Shown here piece by piece: positions 55,999-64,000 of a DNA stretch of 64,000 nucleotides (its first letter is position 1; each line of letters begins with the position of its first letter). The notes below the pieces were generated by a model. The model searched no databases, was not told the origin of the DNA, and saw only the letters and a list, made by a program, of their open reading frames with translations. The stretch is taken from NCBI RefSeq assembly GCF_020151015.1, contig NZ_CP083746.1, positions 1,065,001 to 1,129,000 of the forward strand, written 5' to 3'. This DNA comes from Pseudomonas sp. p1(2021b). Lineage in GTDB: Bacteria; Pseudomonadota; Gammaproteobacteria; Pseudomonadales; Pseudomonadaceae. Made by a program: the position numbers and the translations under genes.

Positions 55999-57612
55999 TC
56001 AGCCATCGAGTCCCAGCATGTCACGGGCCACGGCTTCAGCGATGCGGATGCCATCGACGCCAGCGGACAGAATGCCGCCCGCATAACCAGCACCTTCACC
56101 GGCCGGGTACAGGCCTTTGAGGTTCAGGCTCTGGTAGTCCGCGCCACGGGTGATGCGTACCGGCGATGAGGTGCGCGTCTCGATGCCGGTCAGCACTGCG
56201 TCGTGCAGGTTGTAGCCTTTGATCTGGCGGTCGAACGCCGGCAGGGCCTCGCGGATGGCTTCGATGGCGAAGTCCGGCAGGCTGGGTGCCAGGTCGCCCA
56301 GGGTGACCCCTGGCTTGTAGGAGGGCTCGACGCTGCCCAGTTCGGTGGAGGCACGGCCTGCGACGAAATCGCCGACCAGCTGTGCCGGTGCCTGGTAGTT
56401 GCTGCCGCCCATGACATAGGCATGGGCTTCCAGGCGTTCCTGCAGCTCGATACCGGCCAGCGGGCCGCCCGGGTAGTCGCGCTCCGGGTCGATGCCGACG
56501 ACGATGCCGGAGTTGGCGTTGCGCTCGTTCCGCGAATACTGGCTCATGCCGTTGGTGACGACCCGGCCTGGCTCGCTGGTGGCCGCTACCACGGTGCCGC
56601 CCGGGCACATGCAGAAGCTGTACACCGAGCGACCGTTCTTGGCGTGGTACACCAGCTTGTAGTCGGCAGCGCCCAGTTTAGGGTGGCCGGCGTACTTGCC
56701 CAGGCGCGCCTTGTCGATCAGCGTCTGAGGGTGTTCGATGCGGAAACCGACCGAGAACGGCTTGGCTTCCATGTACACACCCTTGGCATGCAGCATGCGG
56801 AAGGTGTCGCGGGCACTGTGACCCAAGGCCAGGACCACGTGGCGCGAGTGCAGTTGCTCACCACTCTCCAATACCACCCCGGTCAGCTGGCCATCTTCGA
56901 CCAGCAGGTCGGTGACCTTCTGCTGGAAGCGCACTTCGGCGCCCAGGGCGATCATGTCCTGGCGCATCTGCTCGACCATGCCGGTCAGGCGGAAGGTACC
57001 GATGTGCGGCTTGTTGATGTAGAGGATTTCCTCTGGCGCACCGGCCTTGACGAATTCTTCCAGGACCTTGCGCCCATGATGGTTCGGGTCCTTGATCTGG
57101 CTGTACAGCTTGCCGTCGGAGAACGTCCCGGCGCCGCCTTCGCCGAACTGCACGTTGGACTCGGGGTTGAGCACGCTCTTGCGCCACAAACCCCAGGTAT
57201 CCTTGGTGCGCTGGCGCACTTCCTTGCCGCGCTCGAGGATGATCGGCCTGAAACCCATTTGCGCCAGCAACAGGCCTGCGAAGATGCCGCACGGGCCGAA
57301 GCCGACCACGATCGGACGCTCCTGCAGGTCGGCCGGGGCCTGGCCGACGAACTTGTAGGTCACGTCCGGGGCTGGGCCAATGTTGCGATCATCGGCGAAC
57401 TTGCGCAGCAGCTCGGCTTCGTTGCTCGCTTCCAGGTCGATGGTATAGATGAACAGCAGTTCGCTGTTCTTCTTGCGCGCGTCGTAGCTGCGCTTGAACA
57501 GGGTGAAGCCGAGCAGCTGCTCATCGGTGATGCCCAGGCGTTGCACGATGGCCTCGCGCAGCGCTTCGTCGGTGTGATCCAGGGGCAGCTTCAGTTCGGT
57601 GATTCGTAGCAT
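55999..57612 (-). CDS. NAD(P)/FAD-dependent oxidoreductase
   Basis: A 537-residue flavoprotein. An N-terminal domain of about 105 residues precedes the dinucleotide fold PIVVGFGPCGIFAGLLLA (about 108-125), then NVQFGEGGAGTFSDGKLYSQI, and a C-terminal LKGLYPAGEGAGYAGGILSAGVDG segment typical of the FAD-dependent dehydrogenase family (COG2509). Substrate unknown. ATG 57612 is preferred to an in-frame codon at 57636 because MLRITELKLPL is where the family begins. Confidence 0.85.
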   Translation of the reverse strand: MLRITELKLPLDHTDEALREAIVQRLGITDEQLLGFTLFKRSYDARKKNSELLFIYTIDLEASNEAELLRKFADDRNIGPAPDVTYKFVGQAPADLQERPIVVGFGPCGIFAGLLLAQMGFRPIILERGKEVRQRTKDTWGLWRKSVLNPESNVQFGEGGAGTFSDGKLYSQIKDPNHHGRKVLEEFVKAGAPEEILYINKPHIGTFRLTGMVEQMRQDMIALGAEVRFQQKVTDLLVEDGQLTGVVLESGEQLHSRHVVLALGHSARDTFRMLHAKGVYMEAKPFSVGFRIEHPQTLIDKARLGKYAGHPKLGAADYKLVYHAKNGRSVYSFCMCPGGTVVAATSEPGRVVTNGMSQYSRNERNANSGIVVGIDPERDYPGGPLAGIELQERLEAHAYVMGGSNYQAPAQLVGDFVAGRASTELGSVEPSYKPGVTLGDLAPSLPDFAIEAIREALPAFDRQIKGYNLHDAVLTGIETRTSSPVRITRGADYQSLNLKGLYPAGEGAGYAGGILSAGVDGIRIAEAVARDMLGLDG

Positions 57613-57715
57613 GGCAGGGTCCAGTATCCCGGCCATGGGCGGCCGGCGGCTTTACACAAACCGCCAAGTATAAGCTGTTAGCTGCCTCGACTGGAGGATA
57701 AAAGCACCCAGGCGA

Positions 57716-58390
57716 TCAGTTGTCGCGGGCACCGCCGTAGTAGCCGCAGCCATGCAGGGTCTGGCCGTCGATGCGCAGCTCGGCGCGCAGGTGGCGCACG
57801 GCGCCGCTCATGCTGTCGACGCAGCGTTGCGGCGCGACCCACAGCTCCACGTGCTGGCCGTTGGCTTCGCTGCTCAGGGTCAGGCCGCCGCCGGGCACTT
57901 CTTCTTCGAGGTAAGGCAGGGGCAGCGGGTCTTTGCCGGGGCGTTCGATGATCATGCCCTTGCCGCTGGCCTTCACCGACCAGAACGGTTCCTGGCCATC
58001 GGCGCGCAGGGTCAGCTGCTTGAAGTTGGGGTCTTCGCAGGCGCGGGTGGAGGGTTCCAGGCGATACAGGCGTTGCACGTCGAGGCGGCCATCATTGTCG
58101 GCCTGCCTGCTGCCGGCCAGGCGCCCGCGCACATCCGCGAAAAGTTTGTCGCCTGCGTCGTCGGCCAGGGTGGCGGCCTCCTGCAACAGGCCTGTGGCAC
58201 CGACGTCGTTGACCACGAAACGACGGGCTTCGGTGCACGGCTTGAACAGCAGCTTGCCACCCCCGGCGCTCAGCTCGCCCTGCATGCGCAGGGTGCCGAT
58301 GTTCGGGTCGGCAGGCTTGTCCGCCAGCAACTGACAGCCCGCGAACAGCGGCAGCAGGGTGGCGAGCAGCAGGGGAGGGGTGAGGCGCAT
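57716..58390 (-). CDS. COG3650-type lipoprotein
   Basis: A 224-residue lipoprotein: signal LTPPLLLATLLPLFAGCQLL with lipobox FAGC, then a domain with GTLRMQGELSAGGGKLLFKPCTEAR and LRADGQEPFWSVKASGKGM, and a C-terminal ELWVAPQRCVDSMSGAVRHLRAELRIDGQTLHGCGYYGG. The repeated EPFWSVK and CVDSMSG motifs characterise COG3650, an uncharacterised family. Conserved Cys residues may form a disulphide in the periplasm. Confidence 0.82.
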   Translation of the reverse strand: MRLTPPLLLATLLPLFAGCQLLADKPADPNIGTLRMQGELSAGGGKLLFKPCTEARRFVVNDVGATGLLQEAATLADDAGDKLFADVRGRLAGSRQADNDGRLDVQRLYRLEPSTRACEDPNFKQLTLRADGQEPFWSVKASGKGMIIERPGKDPLPLPYLEEEVPGGGLTLSSEANGQHVELWVAPQRCVDSMSGAVRHLRAELRIDGQTLHGCGYYGGARDN

Positions 58391-58473
58391 GGGGTGGACT
58401 CCGGGGGATCTTTGCCAAGGAGCTGGCCACGTTACTCAGGCTTTGCCGGGATCACAAGTTTTCGGTCAACCGT

Positions 58474-58787
58474 GCTGGCCTCTTCGCGGGTAAACCCGCT
58501 CTCATAGAACAACGCATAACTCATTGATTTGACAAGGCCTGTAGGAGCGGGCTTGTCCCGCGATCAAGGGCGAAGCCCTTGCCATACAGCCGCGGCGGCT
58601 GGGCCGGCCCAATCGCGGGACAAGTCGGACCGCCGCACCGCCACTCCTACAGAAGAAGGCGGCGCTAGCCGCTTGTTCTCTGCGCGACAGCGCAGCCCGA
58701 AGGGCTGGGTGATCTCCCACAGAGACATGCAAGGCTTGAATGGGGCGCCGTAGCTATGGGAGCGGGTTTACCCGCGAAGAGGCCAGC
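58474..58787. repeat. Nested inverted repeats (two palindrome families)
   Basis: An outer inverted pair, GCTGGCCTCTTCGCGGGTAAACCCGCTC (58474-58507) and its reverse complement (58754-58787), encloses an inner REP pair: TGTAGGAGCGGGCTTGTCCCGCGATC (58540-58565) and the variant arm at 58612-58651. The 452-bp gap 58391-58842 has no ORF. Confidence 0.82.
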
Positions 58788-58812
58788 ATGGGCGATACAA
58801 AACCGGCAGGCA

Positions 58813-58839
58813 GAAAAAAGGGCCCGAAGGCCCTTTTTC
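58813..58839 (-). terminator. Terminator after braG
   Basis: AAAAAGGGCC-CGAA-GGCCCTTTTTC: a 10-bp stem with terminal T-run on the minus strand, 4 bp after the braG stop. Confidence 0.88.
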
Positions 58840-58842
58840 CGG

Positions 58843-59544
<702 letters not shown>

Positions 59545-60312
59545 TTACGCCTCCCCCAGGTAGGCCTTGATCACATCAGGGTTGCCGCGAATCTCTTCCG
59601 GCGTGCCGTCGGCCAGGGGCGTGCCCTGGTTGATCACCACGATGTGGTCGGAAATGCTCATCACCAGCTTCATGTCGTGCTCGATCAGCAGCACGGTCAC
59701 GTTGTGGGATTCGCGCAGGTAGGCGATCAGGGCCTTGAGGTCCTCGGTCTCCTTGGGGTTCAGGCCGGCGGCTGGCTCGTCGAGCATGATGATCCGGGGC
59801 TGGGTCATCATGCAGCGAGCGATTTCCAGGCGGCGCTGTTGGCCGTAGGCCAGGGTGCCGGCGGTACGGTTGGCGAACTCGGTCAGGTTGACCTTCTCCA
59901 GCCAGTACTGCGCGCGCTCCATGGCCTCTTTCTCGCTGCGGCGGAAGCTCGGCGTCTTGAACAGGCCGGCGAAGAAGTTGGTATTCAGGTGGCGATGCTG
60001 GGCGATCAGCAGGTTCTCCAGCGCGGTCATCTCCTTGAACAGGCGCACGTTCTGGAAGGTTCGCACCACGCCCTTGCGCGCGATCTGGTGCCCGGCCAGG
60101 CCCTGGATCGGCTGGCCATCGAGCAGGATGGTGCCGCCGCTGGGCTTGTAGAAACCGGTCAGGCAGTTGAACACGGTAGTCTTGCCGGCACCGTTGGGGC
60201 CGATCAATGCCACCACCTGTTTTTCCTTGACGGTCAGGCCCACGCCATTCACCGCCAACAAGCCGCCGAAGCGCATGCTCAGGCCGCTGACTTGCAGAAT
60301 TTCGCGGCTCAT
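59545..60312 (-). CDS. braF: Branched-chain amino-acid ABC ATPase LivG/BraF
   Basis: A 255-residue ABC ATPase: Walker [10 protein letters not shown], signature [15 protein letters not shown], Walker [14 protein letters not shown], and the LivG-specific insertion ([27 protein letters not shown]). It overlaps braE by four bases (60309-60312). It energises import with BraG. Confidence 0.94.
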   Translation of the reverse strand: MSREILQVSGLSMRFGGLLAVNGVGLTVKEKQVVALIGPNGAGKTTVFNCLTGFYKPSGGTILLDGQPIQGLAGHQIARKGVVRTFQNVRLFKEMTALENLLIAQHRHLNTNFFAGLFKTPSFRRSEKEAMERAQYWLEKVNLTEFANRTAGTLAYGQQRRLEIARCMMTQPRIIMLDEPAAGLNPKETEDLKALIAYLRESHNVTVLLIEHDMKLVMSISDHIVVINQGTPLADGTPEEIRGNPDVIKAYLGEA

Positions 60313-61561
60313 CGACGCAGCTCCATATGGGGGCGTTGCATGGGCAGCAGGCCCTGCGGACGCCAGATCATCATCAATACCATCAGCGCACCGAACATCA
60401 GCATGCGGTACTCGCTGAACTCACGCATCAGCTCCGGCAGCAGGATCATCACGATGGCCGCGAGGATCACGCCCAGCTGAGAGCCCATGCCGCCGAGCAC
60501 GACGATGGCGAGGATGATCGCCGACTCGATAAAGGTGAACGACTCCGGCGTCACCAACCCTTGGCGGGCAGCGAAGAAGCTGCCGGCGAAACCGGCGAAG
60601 CAGGCGCCCAGGGTGAAGGCCGACAGCTTGATCACGGTCGGGTTCAGGCCCAATGCACGGCAGGCGATCTCGTCCTCGCGCAGCGCTTCCCAGGCGCGGC
60701 CGATCGGCATGCGCAGCAGGCGGTTGATCACGAACAGCGCCAGCAACGCCAGCAACAGGGCGACCAGGTAGAGGAAGATGACCTTGTTGATCGAGTTGTA
60801 CTGCAGGCCGAAGAACTCGTGGAAGGTCTGCATCCCTTCGGCGGCGCGACGTTCGAAGGTCAGGCCGAAGAAGGTTGGCTTCTCGATGTTGCTGATGCCG
60901 TTGGGGCCACCGGTCAGGCCGGTGAGGTTACGCAGGAACAGGCGGATGATCTCGCCAAAGCCCAGGGTCACGATCGCCAGGTAGTCACCGCGCAGGCGCA
61001 GCACCGGGAAGCCGAGCAGGAAGCCGAAGGTCGCGGCCATCAGGCCGGCGATCGGCAGGCAGATCCAGAAGCTCAGGCCGAAGTAGTGCGACAGCAGGGC
61101 GTAGCTGTAGGCGCCGACGGCGTAGAAGCCGACGTAGCCCAGGTCCAGCAGGCCCGCCAGCCCCACCACGATGTTCAGGCCAAGGCCCAGCAACACGTAG
61201 ATGAGGATCAGCGTGGCGATGTCGACCGCGCCCCGCGAACCGAAGAACGGCCAGACCAGTGCCACTACGATCAGACCCATGATGACCCAGCGCTGGGTCT
61301 TGGGCAGGGTCAGGTAGTTGGTGACCGACGCGGGGATCAGCTTGCGCTCCGAGCGGCCGCGCATCGCTGCGCTCCACTGTTTGTCGAACAGCACGCGCAG
61401 GAACATCAACACCGAGCAGATGGCGATGATCGAGAGGGTGAACGGCCCCTGGCTGTGAACCACCAGGTTGATGCCGTCGATGCTGAGTTTCAGGCCAAGC
61501 ACCGGGAACGCCACGGCCCAGACCAGGGCGACGCTGAACAGCGCCTGTTTGAGATTTCTGT

Positions 61562-61565
<4 letters not shown>
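60309..61565 (-). CDS. braE: Branched-chain amino-acid permease LivM/BraE
   Basis: A 418-residue permease with about ten membrane segments. An N-terminal region of about 100 residues precedes the common LivM core ([77 protein letters not shown]). The extended N-terminus is normal in gammaproteobacterial BraE. Overlaps both neighbours by four bases. Confidence 0.93.
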
Positions 61566-62485
<920 letters not shown>

Positions 62486-62620
62486 TACAGCGCTCCTAAA
62501 AACCTGATTTGCATTTCACTGGCAGGGGTACGGCCAGGAAACCGCGGGTGACGGTTTTAAGATTTTCAGGTGAACCCGCCCCCGGATCGCGGGGATCAGG
62601 CCCATGAACCTCGTAAAACA

Positions 62621-62646
62621 AAGCCCACTGCTCGCACAGTGGGCTT
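62621..62646 (-). terminator. Intra-operon hairpin between braC and braD
   Basis: AAGCCCACTG-CTCGCA-CAGTGGGCTT, a perfect 10-bp stem 25 bp after the braC stop. As in aatJ-aatQ, this would favour the binding-protein mRNA over permease mRNA. Confidence 0.72.
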
Positions 62647-62670
62647 CTCGGTCAGCTATTAGTCACGCAG

Positions 62671-63789
62671 TTACTGAGGGGAGACTTCGGTCTTCGGCTT
62701 GCCGAAGTGCCATTCGTAGACCACGAACTTGAAGTCTTTGAGGTCGCCCTTGTCATCGAACGACAGGTCGCCGGTCGGGGTCTTGAAGGTGCCCTTGTGG
62801 ATTTCCTCGGCCACTTTCTCGGCGTCGTCGCTGGTGCCGGCGGCCTTGATGCCGTCAGCGATCACCTGGACGGCGGAGTAGGCCGGGAACACGAACGGAC
62901 CGCTCGGGTCCTTGCCGTCGGCCTTGATGGCATCGACGATGGCCTTGTTCGCCGGGTCGGCGTCGAAGGACTTGGGCAGGGTCACCAGCAGGCCTTCGGA
63001 GGCGTTCTGGGCGATCTGCGAGATGGAGTCGTTGCCGACGCCTTCCGGGCCCATGAACTTGGCTTTCAGGCCTTTCTCCTGGGCTTGGCGCAGGATCAGG
63101 CCCAGCTCTGGGTGGTAGCCGCCGTAGTAGACGAAGTCGACGTTGTTCTGCTTGAGCTTCTGGATGATCGAGGAGAAGTCCTTGTCACCGGCGTTCAGGC
63201 CTTCGAAGACCGCGACCTTGACGTTCTTGCCTTCCAGAGTCTGCTTGACCGCGGTGGCGATGCCCTCGCCGTACTGCTGCTTGTCGTGCAGGACCGCGAC
63301 GACCTTCGGCTTGACGTGGTCGGCGATGTAGTTGCCGGCGGCCGGGCCCTGGGCGCTGTCCAGGCCGATGGTGCGGAACACCAGCTTGTAGCCACGAGCG
63401 GTGATTTCCGGGCTGGTGGCGGCCGGGGTGATCATGATCACGCCTTCGTCTTCGTAGATGTCGGACGCAGGCTGGGTGGAGCTGGAGCACAGGTGGCCGA
63501 CCACGAACTTGACGCCATCGTTGACCACTTTGTTGGCGACGGCCACGGCCTGTTTAGGGTCGCACGCGTCGTCATATTCCTTGGCTTCGAGCATCTTGCC
63601 GTCGATGCCGCCCTTGGCGTTGATGTCCTTGATGGCCTGCTTGGCGCCCACGAACTGCATGTCGCCGTACTGGGTGACCGGGCCAGTCTTGGGCCCGGCG
63701 ATACCGATCTTGATGGTATCGGCGGCAAACGAATGGCTGGCAACCCCGGCCAGGACCATTGCGGCGAACAGCTTGGAAATCTTGATCAT
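62671..63789 (-). CDS. braC: Branched-chain amino-acid binding protein BraC
   Basis: A 372-residue periplasmic Leu/Ile/Val/Ala-binding protein of the Peripla_BP_6 class. Signal peptide MIKISKLFAAMVLAGVASHSFA, then DTIKIGIAGPKTGPVTQYGDMQFVGAK, FVVGHLCSSSTQPASDIYEDEGVIMITPAATSPE and FVYYGGYHPELGLILRQAQ. It is first in braCDEFG and supplies the permeases BraDE. Confidence 0.95.
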   Translation of the reverse strand: MIKISKLFAAMVLAGVASHSFAADTIKIGIAGPKTGPVTQYGDMQFVGAKQAIKDINAKGGIDGKMLEAKEYDDACDPKQAVAVANKVVNDGVKFVVGHLCSSSTQPASDIYEDEGVIMITPAATSPEITARGYKLVFRTIGLDSAQGPAAGNYIADHVKPKVVAVLHDKQQYGEGIATAVKQTLEGKNVKVAVFEGLNAGDKDFSSIIQKLKQNNVDFVYYGGYHPELGLILRQAQEKGLKAKFMGPEGVGNDSISQIAQNASEGLLVTLPKSFDADPANKAIVDAIKADGKDPSGPFVFPAYSAVQVIADGIKAAGTSDDAEKVAEEIHKGTFKTPTGDLSFDDKGDLKDFKFVVYEWHFGKPKTEVSPQ

Positions 63790-64000
63790 AGTGCTCCACT
63801 CATTCTGTTGTAATTCTTATAGTCCTGGCGGCCAGGGCTACAGATCGGGCGGTCTCCGGCACGGCTACGCCATGTCGCAAGCCCACCTTCCCCGGAACAT
63901 GTCCCGGAACTGTACCGGTACAGTGTAGAGCGCCCTTCGAGCGCTTGAAAAGCGGGCGAAAAGTGCCAGTTTCCCAGGGTGTCGCCTGATCGAAACAAAG
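63790..64000 (-). promoter_or_regulatory. Upstream region of braC
   Basis: The 211 bp up to the window end should contain the braC promoter, known in Pseudomonas to be activated by an Lrp-type regulator. It includes repeated CTGTACCGGTACAGTG (63910-63925), a nearly perfect palindrome of 14-16 bases that is a good operator candidate. A possible ribosome site lies just before the ATG. The upstream gene is outside the window. Confidence 0.45.

Overview
The window is a high-GC gammaproteobacterial chromosome segment, almost certainly from the Pseudomonas putida group. Evidence is the gene content and order (aauSR-aatJQMP, glpFKRD, argF, bfr-bfd, rnt-pyrC, motY-argG, nth-rnf, metG-apbC, dcd, dinG, pdxH, nhaA, braCDEFG), the protein sequences, and many Pseudomonas REP palindromes (TGTAGGAGCGGGCTTG...CCCGCGAT). 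The order agrees with my recollection of the KT2440 core chromosome. I see no rRNA, tRNA, CRISPR array, prophage or genomic island. The only mobile element is one IS110-family insertion sequence.

Layout. 1-2.4 kb: end of a NUDIX hydrolase gene, metR, and a secreted alpha/beta hydrolase. 2.6-9.7 kb: glpM, then the acidic amino-acid system, made of the two-component pair AauRS and the ABC importer AatJQMP, with a readable sigma-54 promoter and two upstream palindromes. 9.8-14.9 kb: glycerol catabolism (glpD, glpR, glpK, glpF). 15.2-17.0 kb: ybaK, then an IS110 element inserted in a REP. Its transposase gene carries a one-base deletion, but a bridge-RNA-like region is still legible. 17-26 kb: an ABC ATPase overlapping argF, glutaredoxin, bacterioferritin/Bfd, a peroxiredoxin, RNase T, dihydroorotase, MotY and ArgG. 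26-34 kb: a BvgA-like orphan response regulator, a PA3496-type small protein, nth, an Rnf-like operon without rnfC, and metG. 34-46 kb: apbC, a cold-shock gene, dcd, a metallopeptidase-like gene, a penicillin-acylase-family lipoprotein, SEC-C proteins, tandem OmpA lipoproteins and a collagen-like secreted protein. 46-58 kb: dinG, a GH50-like glycosidase, a beta-lactamase-fold esterase, an OmpA protein with a histone-H1-like tail, pdxH, slyB, nhaA and a flavoprotein. 58.4-58.8 kb: a nested set of palindromic repeats. 58.8-64 kb: the branched-chain amino-acid importer braCDEFG.

The genes are mainly metabolic core with envelope accessories. Three regulated nutrient-uptake units (acidic amino acids, glycerol, branched-chain amino acids) sit near arginine and pyrimidine biosynthesis, iron storage and redox defence. 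The most interesting features are: (1) the REP-targeting IS110 with predicted target- and donor-guide loops matching its own insertion site; (2) the Rnf-like membrane complex lacking rnfC and the expected RnfA cysteine motif; (3) the complete sigma-54/AauR promoter architecture; (4) several unusual envelope proteins; and (5) nested inverted repeats from two palindrome families.
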